The position numbers and the translations under genes were made by a program. 64,000 bases of DNA from Pararge aegeria (Eukaryota; Arthropoda; Insecta; Lepidoptera; Nymphalidae), in contig NC_053200.1 of NCBI RefSeq assembly GCF_905163445.1, positions 620,001 to 684,000 of the forward strand, written 5' to 3'. Under the pieces are notes generated by a model. It had not been told where the DNA came from and did no database searches. It saw only the letters and a program-made list of their open reading frames with translations. The first letter of the stretch is position 1. Each line of letters opens with the position of its first letter. Positions 59,601 to 62,965 of this stretch are shown here, in pieces.

Positions 59601-62600
59601 AAGTCAAGAAGCGTGGAGTATAGGTATGACATATACTTACGACCAATCCAAATTATTATTTTTAAATAGCGGAAACTACACAGACATCTGACGTAAGCGT
59701 AACTTCCGTCAGAAAAAAATCTGAGTTACTCCCTAATCGCGCCTAAAGAAGTTTTACTTCAAAAAAAAGTTGAAGTCTATGAATATGGTTATCGCCATCG
59801 TCTCCCAGCCGTGTACTTCTCACGCAATGTACGCACCAAAAGCCGCCTGCCCGCAGCTCGTGCCTGTGCCGCTGGGTGCAGCAGGACGCGTCGTGCCCCA
59901 CGTGCCGCCGCGCGCTGTCGGCCGCGCCCGAGCCGCCGCGCGCGCCGCTGGCGCCGCTGCCCGACGTGCGCCCCAACCACCTGTTCCACTTCGACGGTGA
60001 GCGCCTTCCCACTCGCCGACACTCGACGCGTGCTCACTATCATTATATCATTTACATCGTATCCACACAGGCCACATCTAGTTCTATCTATAAAATCGCC
60101 CTCCTTAAATATTTATTTTATTCTGTTCTTTAGTATTATAAGCGTAACAGAAATACATCATCTGTTAAAACTTCGACTGTCTAACTATAGCGATTCATGA
60201 AATACAGCCTGGTGCAGATTGACAGACATATATACACACAGACAGACATACTGACAGACAGAAAGACGGACAGTGGATTTTCAGTGGCTTCGATTTCACC
60301 TTTGGGTATGGAACCCTAAAACTGTGCAGACGAGGAACCTTTATGTGTGACACGTCACTGTAGGGTATCTGTGACGGCTCCGATCATTCACTTTAGCAAA
60401 TAAAAATTCGTCTGAAAAACTTAGGCACAAGAAACACAAGAGTAACTGTCTTCCGATTTTTTTTTCATGTGTCGACAACTCCTGTTATCCTTCTACAAAA
60501 GAGAATGTTAATTTTTTTTAGTCTTTTAGTTTAATTAATGGCCCTTGGCTACTGATTACAGCTATAAAATAAAATAAAAAAGAAATCATAATTAGCATCA
60601 TAATCATTATCAATTATTATCATAGGAAATACAGTCCACTTATAAATCTCTAGCAAATCTCTATTATTTATCATCACTCCACAATGGACTACACCCCACG
60701 CAGTCTCCTTTGGTGTAACGTTAGAAACTTCGTCTTCTCGAACTTTTACCCACCAAGCTTTCTAATTTTATTACAATAAAATGCTTTATTTTATAGATCA
60801 TAATATCCGGAAATCCGACATATTACCCATTCTACATATTGTTAATATACAGTCTTTAGTCCAAATAATATAATTTATAATACCAAAAAACACCTGGAAC
60901 AGTGGCTAATCATTTGACTTAAAAATATTTATCTTATTGTTCAAAAATTCAATAACTTTAAACAGGCTTATAATTATTCTCATGCACACACAGTGCAGTT
61001 TTGGAGAAATTCAAAGAACCGAATAAGTCTATATTCTTGGAAAGGCTTGTAACAATTGAAGCACAGAATAATTACTTTTTAATGACCAACATCACGGCTC
61101 TGGGTACGATTATTTTTATTTAGTATGATTCGCACAAAAAGTATAGACTTAGTAATGTTCGTGTTTACGACAAACGCAGATAACATATATTAGGTAAGTT
61201 TAAATTAGTAGTAGTTAAAAGAAAAAAATCTAGGGATACTGTAGTTAACCCAAGAAGTTAAATAAAATCATCCAATTCAAACCGTCATAAGTAGCCAACC
61301 GTCAAAAACCGCATAATAGCTCGCATGCATGCATAGACGAGCATGCATGCGAGCTTTCAGAAAAGTTACTGAGTAGGGCAGAAAGACTGAGGAAAAAGAA
61401 GACATTTTTAAATTTAACTATTATAGTTTTCATTCGCTCAACAAGATAATTGTATTTGTTATTTATTTGTCCTTACCACTTTTTTTCGTCGCTATATATG
61501 CTGTCAAATCCGGCTCCACTCATGTATTTTTAGGTATCCCGTTCAGACAATGAGCAAGCAAAGTGCATTTATATCGCCGATCGGCATTTAAATTATTTAA
61601 AAGAATATCTACATAAAAATGTCACTTGTCATCTTTGTCAAAATTATCATGTAAAAAACAATAAATCCAAAATTAAATTTTGATGCGTACTCGAAAAAAC
61701 ATAAAACTTCACCAGCAGAATTACTGTATCAGTGACGGATAGTCCCGCTCAATGTACAGAAAGTTAGTGGCTCCAGGTGTAATGCGGTAGATGCGCGCGT
61801 GTGTCACGCTCTCAGCAGTAGTGTTTTTCGTGTTGTGCTGTGCGCTGTGCCATCGGCTCGCCCCCAGGCTTCGGCTGGCATGGAGCCCGGCAGGTGTGCG
61901 ATTGCGTTGTCTTTTCACTATCTGATTTATTCGCTCTGACAGATACGCCAGACCTAATATCGCCAAAGTCACAAATGTTATTTAACTGAATAATTAAATC
62001 ATACTTTTAGGGATGTAAAAGATGTAACTCTAAACTGCTTTTTTTATAATGTAGCCAGATAAAATTCTCAAGGGCATCCGTATCGGATGGAGCCTGACTC
62101 CTACCGGCGAAATCCCTTCTTGCTTTCAGAACGTTAGTATACCTTTTGGTCTACCACCAAAACCGTAGTCCTTTACCTTCGTCACTTTCTTTTCGTTCCT
62201 TTACTTGTTTTACTACTTCCATCACGTATCGTAAAGACTCCCATTCGTATGCTGCTTATTATACTAATATACTACTGCCGATCAAAGTCAAATATTTCTT
62301 TATTCAAATAGGCCTAGATGGCACTTTTGATGCGTACATAGACGTTATATAGAAAATATCTACATAGTAGTGAGATGATAGCGATAACTGCATTACAAAA
62401 CTTAGAACCAAAGCTACGAGGGTTCCAATCGCGCCCTGGTCTAAAAAGAAGCCCACAGCAATCTTAGCCTTGACTTGCTTACGCAGAAGTATTCACAAGT
62501 TCCAATAACAGGCTTGAAATTTTCTTTTGTCCATCGGCTAGCCAGAGTTCCCTAAACTGTTCTACACTGTTCTACCCCACGTTGTGAAATTAATCATGAA

Positions 62601-62834
62601 GATACCAAGTGCTAAGAGGTAACTGCGATGAGAGATTCTGCGTTTTCGTATCAGGCCCACAGCTAGCGAGCACGGTTCAGAGTTGTTAAAGAATGCGATC
62701 TGTGCAATGTTTGTATGAAAGGCGTGTTGTGTTCAGGCTCGCGCTACGTGTCTTGGCTGCCCAGCTTCTCGGTGGAGGTGACGCGCGTGAGGGACCCACC
62801 CGCGCCCCATCTCCTCGACGCCATGATTGAGCAG
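12494..62834 (+). CDS. AMFR: AMFR/gp78 orthologue, gene span seen (8 coding exons, 3' end outside window)
   Basis: AMFR (gp78) is a multi-pass ER membrane RING E3 ubiquitin ligase. It ubiquitinates misfolded and regulated ER proteins for p97-driven degradation, pairing with the E2 UBE2G2. Eight exons totalling 1326 nt encode 442 residues collinear with human AMFR: N-terminal membrane segment (1-92), membrane helices with FYKFIFVFGVLNVQ (93-178), further helices (179-325), a RING-H2 finger with C342, C345, C357, H359, H362, C365, C376 and C379, then FHFDGSRYVSWLPSFSVEV (about 406-424). The CUE domain and the E2- and p97-binding tail are not in the window and should follow downstream. Introns are very unequal: 25.4 kb and 14.3 kb first, then under 3 kb. 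Oddities are the exon 2 donor and the 32-fold repeated exon 5 donor. Confidence 0.95.
12770..15250. other. AMFR intron 1, first part, no gene seen
   Basis: AT-rich intron. No recognisable coding sequence. 14335-14600 looks moderately GC-rich and repeat-like but I cannot assign it. Confidence 0.5.
15255..15430 (-). repeat. RTE-like LINE 3' fragment (partial)
   Basis: Matches by eye the 3' parts of the copies at 17530, 21875, 31385 and 38803 (CGTTCAGCTATGTCGGTAAC, ...CACATTCCTGATTAGATC, GTAGAGATACTCC). Confidence 0.65.
16091..16130. repeat. Inverted repeat, 15-bp arms, 10-bp loop
   Basis: CTGACATGCCCATGA (16091-16105) and its exact reverse complement (16116-16130). Confidence 0.9.
16849..16893. 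repeat. Inverted repeat, 20-bp arms, 5-bp loop
   Basis: AATTTATTCATTGTATTATA (16849-16868) is exactly reversed and complemented at 16874-16893. It would fold into a strong hairpin in the AMFR pre-mRNA. Confidence 0.9.
17005..17170 (+). repeat. Interspersed repeat A
   Basis: Contains GGCACTTTTGATGCGTACAT, GATGGCGATAACT, AGCTACGAGGGTTCCAAACG and CGCCCTGATCTAAG. Same order as 62280-62455; other copies are inverted. Confidence 0.8.
17530..17900 (-). repeat. RTE-like LINE 3' end
   Basis: Reverse translation gives a broken VLEWRPRTGKR...QAAQDR...QQWSAI-like C-terminus, typical of RTE-clade LINEs in Lepidoptera. The rest is the collinear upstream part shared with the other copies. Confidence 0.7.
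18120..18345 (-). repeat. SINE family 3 copy
   Basis: Reverse complement carries GGTGGTAACTAGCCAC reversed, GACATCGTACCGGAACGC, and ACCCCTAAT... as in the plus-strand copy at 49120-49385. Confidence 0.65.
18841..19100 (+). repeat. SINE family 1, tRNA-headed
   Basis: Head GTGGCGTAGTGCGCAGCGAC with CCGTGGGTTGGATTCTCAC (A- and B-box-like), body GTTTGTGTGATGAACATGAA, then TGTCGTAGTATATTTATTAT as tail. Confidence 0.85.
20906..21142 (+). repeat. SINE family 1, tRNA-headed
   Basis: TTTGGCGCAGTGGGCAGCGA head, GTAGGTTCGATTCTACAAC B-box region, ATGTTTGTGTGATACACATG body, CATAGTATAATTATTTATTT tail. Confidence 0.8.
21875..22250 (-). repeat. RTE-like LINE 3' end
   Basis: Collinear with 17530-17900 (TGGACATA...AGGTC, GCACCTTGGGATCCC, GCTTCGCGACTGGTTGAGC). 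Begins with ATCATCATC, the antisense of the usual 3' tail. Confidence 0.7.
22985..23475 (-). repeat. CR1/jockey-like LINE C-terminal and 3' end
   Basis: Minus-strand translation of 23460-23230 reads TRRGRPYPKYKLWAPAKRL, then MAITVYNKLPDCHKNLPL, then FKRAIFDTLKKNYYSVKEYL. This is the YNKLP...FK..LK..L....YYS block near the C-terminus of such LINEs. An AAT/ATT microsatellite at 22985-23010 marks the 3' tail. Confidence 0.8.
25595..25735 (+). repeat. Interspersed repeat B
   Basis: TTTTGAAACGTCAAGTCAAA start and CGGCAGTTGCTCTTTTCC end, as at 52445-52560. Confidence 0.6.
25870..26158 (+). repeat. SINE family 1, full copy
   Basis: GATTGGCGCAGTTGGCAGCG head, GTGGGTTCGATTTCCACAAC B-box, AGATGGCGATGTGTGTACTG and TCGTAGTATATTTATTTATT tail. 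Best copy in the window. Confidence 0.87.
26266..26941. mobile_element. Candidate non-autonomous element with imperfect terminal inverted repeats
   Basis: GCCGGTTTTCCACCACGAAAG at the left is mirrored by TTTGGCGGAAAACCGGC at the right. In between is a tract rich in GAGCGAG/CTCGCTC and no coding sequence. The target duplication is unclear, so the superfamily is not assigned. Confidence 0.45.
27343..27368. repeat. Hairpin, 12-bp arms, 2-bp loop
   Basis: AGCCTCCTAACT and its exact reverse complement separated by GG. Confidence 0.85.
28105..28226 (+). repeat. SINE family 1, 3' fragment
   Basis: CCATAACACAAGCTACGCTT, GGGTCTAGTTGGC and TTGTCGTAATATATTTATAA match the 3' part of the family only. 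Confidence 0.7.
28235..28390 (-). repeat. SINE family 2, tRNA-headed, 5' part
   Basis: Reverse complement starts GATAGCCTAGTGGGTAAGGC, then CAGTTCGAGCCCGGCTCG, and the body GGAGTTATGTGCGTTTTAAA. Same order as 47402-47720. Confidence 0.8.
29372..29458 (+). repeat. GT dinucleotide microsatellite
   Basis: Long GT run with a TTTTT interruption near 29411-29415. Likely length-variable. Confidence 0.97.
29514..30113 (-). pseudogene. LINE reverse-transcriptase C-terminal fragment, 199 codons open
   Basis: Reads DHRLTWFSQIELVSNRIRKL then WIFKNIRHISSKKLLNTIYL and SVISYCIPAWGGAAKTRF, then the C-terminal RRREDIVAKTHPARTKFARN. This is the thumb and C-terminal part of a jockey/CR1-type ORF2, still fully open. 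The RT catalytic core is absent, so it is a 5'-truncated copy. It ends near the GT microsatellite. Confidence 0.85.
31385..31745 (-). repeat. RTE-like LINE 3' end, best-kept copy
   Basis: Minus-strand frame contains HVGVLRCWNGEGPKRGGQSD, a decayed form of the RTE VLEWRPRTGKRSVGRPPTRW block. ATCATCATCATT is at the antisense 3' tail. Confidence 0.75.
33895..34025 (+). repeat. SINE family 2, 3' fragment
   Basis: Ends GAAGTGGGCCGGTAATGGGT, the family 3' end. The part before it resembles the body loosely. Confidence 0.5.
34835..35110 (+). repeat. SINE family 3 copy
   Basis: CTTCGGCTGTGGCTAGTTAC and CACCCTAAGG match 18275-18310 (inverted) and 49180-49220. Upstream GGTTTCAATCCCCAGCCGCG looks like a B box. 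Confidence 0.55.
35560..35712 (-). repeat. Interspersed repeat A, antisense copy
   Basis: AGATCAGGGCGCGTTTGGAA start and GATAGGCCTACATGAATAAA end; the reverse complement of the 17005/62280 copies. Confidence 0.75.
37355..38030 (-). pseudogene. Degenerate LINE reverse transcriptase in AMFR intron 1
   Basis: Minus-strand blocks in order: CHIDDICVNNISYTDG (decayed YADD catalytic motif), CEAYAEDHGLKYNSKKS, VKYLGHIVTSHLGDDEDIER, RRALAVWGNMLARRFTRCTA, then FSLVRLPWRCRASKMFTDTA. These match a common lepidopteran LINE ORF2, with frameshifts between them. Confidence 0.82.
38027..38126 (-). repeat. Interspersed repeat A, copy supplying the 3' splice region of AMFR exon 2
   Basis: GGTTATCGCCCTCATCTCAC, GTAATGTACGCATCAAAAGT and GCGTACTCGTATAAAG, ending in TTTTTGACTTTGACTTTGAC. 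The exon 2 acceptor is 33 bp further on. Confidence 0.8.
38160..38417 (+). CDS. AMFR: AMFR exon 2 (residues 93-178)
   Basis: Encodes TLINAAYCSLALVGALVQRV then VKDKFWNYVFYKFIFVFGVL and LGQLCKDRFDY, very close to human. The acceptor TTGCAG before ACGCTG gives exact alignment after exon 1; TCGCAG 9 bp upstream is a second option. The end given needs a GC donor (GCAAGT). A GT donor four bases later changes the phase (see findings). Confidence 0.93.
38474..38595 (+). other. Exon-like 122-nt island after AMFR exon 2 (candidate alternative exon 2b)
   Basis: Preceded by a pyrimidine-rich TTTTATATTTTAG acceptor and followed by GTAAGT. If exon 2 ended at 38421 with a GTACCA donor (phase 1), this segment would read open as LQDQGTVKVGNRLIDLSKLK onward and end in phase 0, which fits exon 3. 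It has no counterpart in vertebrate AMFR. It may instead be a piece of a mobile element. Confidence 0.35.
38606..38656 (+). repeat. Poly-T tract, about 51 bp
   Basis: Uninterrupted T run followed by AATAAATAAATAAATATACTACG, the reverse complement of the SINE family 1 tail. Likely the A-tail of an antisense SINE remnant. Confidence 0.95.
38803..38965 (-). repeat. RTE-like LINE 3' fragment (partial)
   Basis: GCGACTCGCTGAGCTACGTC, TTTCTGATTTGATCTC and GAGATACTCCTAGCATTGC follow the same order as the other copies. Confidence 0.65.
39414..39661 (-). repeat. 3' LTR of the Ty3/gypsy element
   Basis: 248 bp, identical to the other LTR except one base near 39514. Gene-strand sequence contains AATAAA shortly before its end. 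Confidence 0.95.
39662..40381 (-). other. 3' non-coding internal region of the Ty3/gypsy element
   Basis: 720 bp without coding sequence. No clear polypurine tract directly beside the 3' LTR. Contains the tandem duplication at 39905-40012. Confidence 0.7.
39905..40012. repeat. 54-bp tandem duplication
   Basis: Units 39905-39958 and 39959-40012 share CACTTAAAGAACATTTCGCT-like sequence with a few differences. They lie inside the retrotransposon. Confidence 0.88.
40382..44410 (-). CDS. Gag-Pol polyprotein of the Ty3/gypsy element, 1342 residues
   Basis: A single frame carries all enzymes of a Ty3/gypsy element. Order: basic N-terminus, gag with two zinc knuckles (CFVCGGNHKKHQC and CEYCGKRGHVESLC, about residues 261-291), protease FIDTGSSCSLIS (about 335-346), reverse transcriptase with YLDDL (644-648), RNase H with YTDASREG (about 791-798) and ITDCS, integrase zinc finger (H997, H1002, C1032, C1035) and catalytic core with D1065, D1124 and E1160. 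No chromodomain and no envelope frame is seen. There is no stop or frameshift between gag and pol, so it is translated as one polyprotein. ATG lies 26 bp inside the LTR edge. Probably active or recently so; the exact lineage (for example mag-like) is not settled. Confidence 0.96.
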   Translation of the reverse strand: MGKKRSKRKRARSTSSSSEPRTPSPPRKRNKVSRKDTETVSTLNNIIPDFDPLKDDINAWLNIIQSYAQTFRWSDETIRYQALNKLKGSAKIWYDSLLRTDDKWPLWKWIDWKTKLSGSFQIQRNMFELLKEIIDRKPIDNQSLYEFYFEQKCKIDRLCLNFCEQDIVSIIVGNISDYVSLESSYFKTCDDLSSYLHGRIYKKNVKQVGSSRDASVKSSHGILSGNQSSQMNTNFTNSSICGPSNSSTDINNTQIRKVIKCFVCGGNHKKHQCEANKCEYCGKRGHVESLCYSKKNSGKSLVKPEQQETKFVSSDAKNKFVKNVCIFDTCHEAFIDTGSSCSLISESLVKKLSLKIIELPSPVVLQGFSKHSCKSVNKKICVNLSFDSITLCDIDFYVIDDLVGSDILIGRNVTERRDLVYSRVGDILKFQYASDLKEYCHRIAVSEIDAQVHQTELVALLNKYSDCIASNIKELGKVNNYEMEIKLSSSQPIQCRPFRASHSDRQTIREMVDELLVNNIVRESNSPYASPALLVNKKNGEKRLCIDYRALNKITVKDKYPMPRIEDLVDRLQSYKVFTSLDLKSGYYQIAMHRDSIEKTAFITEDGHFEFLRLPFGLANAPSCFQQMMNKTLGNLRFGKVIVYLDDLYLISETVEENMNLLEEVLQIFKKNGLTLNLKKCHFFKNEIEFLGYKIRPGCVMPNEAKLEAVKNFPVPKTVHQLRQYLGLISYFRKFIRNCAILSTPLTKLLKKDAVWEWGELQNQAFCILKDKLTSESVLAIFDPKKDTVLYTDASREGLAGILTQVGYEVGDEGERVVHYYSRQTTNDEKKFHSFELELLAVVCCLQKFRLYLLGNCFKIITDCSAVRYALSKKDIVPRIARWVLSTQEFTFEILHREGSRMQHVDALSRNPVPSGEKSEAEIIMSITEGDWLLAVQVQDPELMKIREVLASGQAEDNKEIFNSYELLGAKVYKRTSNGRRWVVPKNCIWQIIKCNHDDVGHFSLDKTVERIRTLYWFPRLRKIVKKYIKNCLNCIYHKNKGGPKEGELYPLPKYAQPFHTLHLDHIGPFVTTKNKNKYLLVVVDAFTKFVFISAVRKTNTAGVIKELENISKTFGNARRIITDAGSCFTSGKFAQYCANRNIRLHIVATGVPRANGQVERFNKTILESLKSMGADTTDDRWDQCIKALQQGLNSTIHKTTRAVPSEVMFGYRLRMDSDSLAPELEDEKLVDMSQLRERVDSNVKASAQYQKERFDKSRVKAKTYKEGDLVLIRIQSQSNDGQSRKLMPTFKGPFQVKKILNNDRYEVVDLRGSQRCSKMYNGVAVAENMKSWINIGDWSLD
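44436..44683 (-). repeat. 5' LTR of the Ty3/gypsy element
   Basis: 248 bp. Gene-strand sequence starts TGTTGGCAACACC and ends TTTTTACA. The leader between it and the gag ATG is only 25 nt; I could not match that leader to a tRNA 3' end. Confidence 0.95.
44725..44992 (+). repeat. SINE family 4, tRNA-headed
   Basis: TGCCTCGTTGGTTTAGTGGT (A-box-like) and CTAGGTTCGAATCCCGGGTC (B box), then GGACCAAAAA and a non-tRNA body ending near ATGAAGCAGCATGGTGGGTT. The 5' and 3' ends of the tRNA-like part do not pair as an acceptor stem. Confidence 0.75.
45367..46478 (-). pseudogene. piggyBac transposase, deleted in the middle
   Basis: Exon 1 (46465-46478) encodes MAND plus two bases of R, with donor GTATGT. 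Exon 2 starts at 46254 after TTTACAG and encodes an acidic N-terminus with PIEWFENFLDEDVISLLVSE (piggyBac N-terminal motif), ending at a stop at 45759. The C-terminal part (45747-45367) starts near YNKYMGGVDRSDENISHYRI and ends at a stop. The large middle of the DDE domain, where the first catalytic aspartates should be, is gone, and the joint is out of frame. No transposase can be made. Confidence 0.92.
45752..45795. repeat. Short direct repeat at the piggyBac deletion joint
   Basis: TGTGGTTCTTCTATTCT occurs twice, 20 bp apart, exactly where the two transposase parts meet. The 20-bp shift breaks the frame. Confidence 0.88.
47402..47720 (+). repeat. SINE family 2, full copy
   Basis: Head GATAGCTTGGTGGTTAAGGC, B-box-like CGAGTTCGAGCCG, body GGAGTTATGTGCGTTTTAAA, AAAACATCGTGAAGCAAACT, end GTGGGCCGGTTGATGATGAT with a GAT-repeat tail. 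Confidence 0.85.
48700..48935 (+). repeat. SINE family 2 copy
   Basis: CCAGTTCGAATCCCAGCACG, AAAACATCGTGAGGAAACCT and TGTAGTGGGCCGGTTTCTCA in family order; tRNA head degraded. Confidence 0.78.
49120..49385 (+). repeat. SINE family 3 copy
   Basis: GCAGGGCTAGTTACCAACCT, ACATGCCGCTTAACGATATA, GCGTTCCGGCACGATGTCGC, CTGATTAGGGGTATTGTTTT in the inverse order of 18120-18345. Confidence 0.7.
51031..51064. repeat. Inverted repeat, 11-bp arms, 12-bp loop
   Basis: GTAGTCCAACC and its reverse complement. Confidence 0.85.
52445..52560 (+). repeat. Interspersed repeat B
   Basis: TTTTGAAACGTCCAATCTGT start, AATCCGGCAAGAAACTCAGC and AGTTACTCTTTCCC end. Confidence 0.65.
52732..52884 (+). CDS. AMFR: AMFR exon 3 (residues 179-229)
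   Basis: Encodes LSSNPNVQRWEYSRVLSLLI then LPFGKDTFAFMAAE, matching human LSFSPTTPMSSHGRVLSLLV...MHTLAFMAAE. Acceptor TCCGCAG, donor GTGAGC, 51 whole codons. Confidence 0.94.
52945..53100 (+). repeat. SINE family 2, degraded, just after AMFR exon 3
   Basis: GTGATAGCCTGATTCACGGG, ACGCACCTCTAACTTTTCAG and a TAATGTTCTCATGAGCG block follow the family order with deletions. Confidence 0.6.
53473..53583 (+). CDS. AMFR: AMFR exon 4 (residues 230-266)
   Basis: Encodes CVLVGVAVLHVMARFTLKWY then AAYYTHLTFD, aligned with human SLLVTVRTAHVILRYVIHLW...YVYYTDFVME. Acceptor TTGCAG, donor GTGAGT, 37 whole codons, GC-rich. Confidence 0.92.
53925..54058 (-). repeat. Interspersed repeat A, antisense copy
   Basis: AGACCAGGACGCGTTTGGAA start, AATGATAGGCCTACATGAAT end, as at 35560-35712. 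Confidence 0.78.
54059..55785. other. AMFR intron 4, no gene seen
   Basis: AT-rich. No recognisable element beyond a small AAT/ATT microsatellite near 54725-54755. Confidence 0.5.
55786..55964 (+). CDS. AMFR: AMFR exon 5 (residues 267-326), ends at first of about 32 donors
   Basis: Encodes ALSLLTETAHVAHMVVYSN then VSMASLVLLMQLRHLLHALL and RRHRLYAALASHMSR, matching human LSMASLVIFMQLRYLFHEV. Splicing at the first GTACGC (55965) to exon 6 gives SHMSRNYPMASPEEV, exactly the length of human GNMEARFAVATPEEL. Any later donor runs through a TGA in the second repeat unit. Confidence 0.9.
55921..58448 (+). repeat. 80-bp minisatellite duplicating the AMFR exon 5 end and its 5' splice site
   Basis: About 32 head-to-tail copies of an 80-bp unit made of the last 44 nt of exon 5 and 36 nt of intron. 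GCAAGTACG recurs from 55961 to 58440 at 80-bp steps, with one 1-bp deletion near 57947. Copies are nearly identical; visible variants lie near 57184, 57227, 57866, 58224, 58265 and 58392. The last copy breaks off after GTACG into unique intron. Confidence 0.97.
58593..58703 (+). CDS. AMFR: AMFR exon 6 (residues 326-363), first half of RING
   Basis: Encodes YPMASPEEVQKNEDNCAICW then EPMKEARKLPCAHLFH, matching human ATPEELAVNNDDCAICWDSMQAARKLPCGHLFH. Acceptor TGCGCAG, donor GTGAGT, phase 2 on both sides. Confidence 0.96.
58704..59782. other. AMFR intron 6, no gene seen
   Basis: AT-rich intron without recognisable coding sequence or repeat, up to the repeat A copy at its end. Confidence 0.5.
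59783..59850 (-). repeat. Interspersed repeat A, fragment next to AMFR exon 7
   Basis: GGTTATCGCCATCGTCTCCC and CGCAATGTACGCACCAAAAG follow 38027-38085 base for base with few changes. Exon 7 begins six bases later. Confidence 0.75.
59857..59996 (+). CDS. AMFR: AMFR exon 7 (residues 363-410), second half of RING
   Basis: Encodes NSCLCRWVQQDASCPTCRR then a proline/alanine linker and NHLFHFDG. Completes the RING-H2 C-X2-C-X11-C-X1-H-X2-H-X2-C-X10-C-X2-C. Acceptor CCCGCAG, donor GTGAGC. Confidence 0.95.
61318..61355. repeat. Inverted repeat, 15-bp arms, 8-bp loop
   Basis: AGCTCGCATGCATGC (61318-61332) and its exact reverse complement (61341-61355). Confidence 0.9.
61721..61972 (-). CDS. Unidentified ORF nested in AMFR intron 7
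   Basis: 83 codons: a hydrophobic start (TLAILGLAYLSERINQIVKR) then a hydrophilic tail ending ARIYRITPGATNFLYIERDY. The coding stretch is GC- and CpG-richer than the AT-rich intron around it. TTATTCAG just upstream could be a splice acceptor, so it may be the last exon of a nested minus-strand gene. I do not recognise the protein; it could also be chance. Confidence 0.3.
   Translation of the reverse strand: MTLAILGLAYLSERINQIVKRQRNRTPAGLHASRSLGASRWHSAQHNTKNTTAESVTHARIYRITPGATNFLYIERDYPSLIQ
62280..62455 (+). repeat. Interspersed repeat A, full copy
   Basis: TTTCTTTATTCAAATAGGCC, AGATGGCACTTTTGATGCGT, GATAGCGATAACTGCA and AGCTACGAGGGTTCCAATCG in order. Confidence 0.82.
62737..62834 (+). CDS. 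AMFR: AMFR exon 8 (residues 410-442)
   Basis: Encodes SRYVSWLPSFSVEVTRVRD then LDAMIEQ, matching human SRIASWLPSFSVEV...MAHQIQEM. Acceptor GTTCAG, donor GTAACA, phase 0 out. The following CUE exons are beyond 64000. Confidence 0.94.
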
Positions 62835-62965
62835 GTAACACTTGCGGCTGTTGGCTGGCTGAGATGAGTTGAGACGACCGAACGGCCGTGAACTTTGCAA
62901 TGTTCTTCTATTGAACAGATGCATCGAGGTTAAAACTCCATCATGGTTTAAAATTGTATCTAAGT

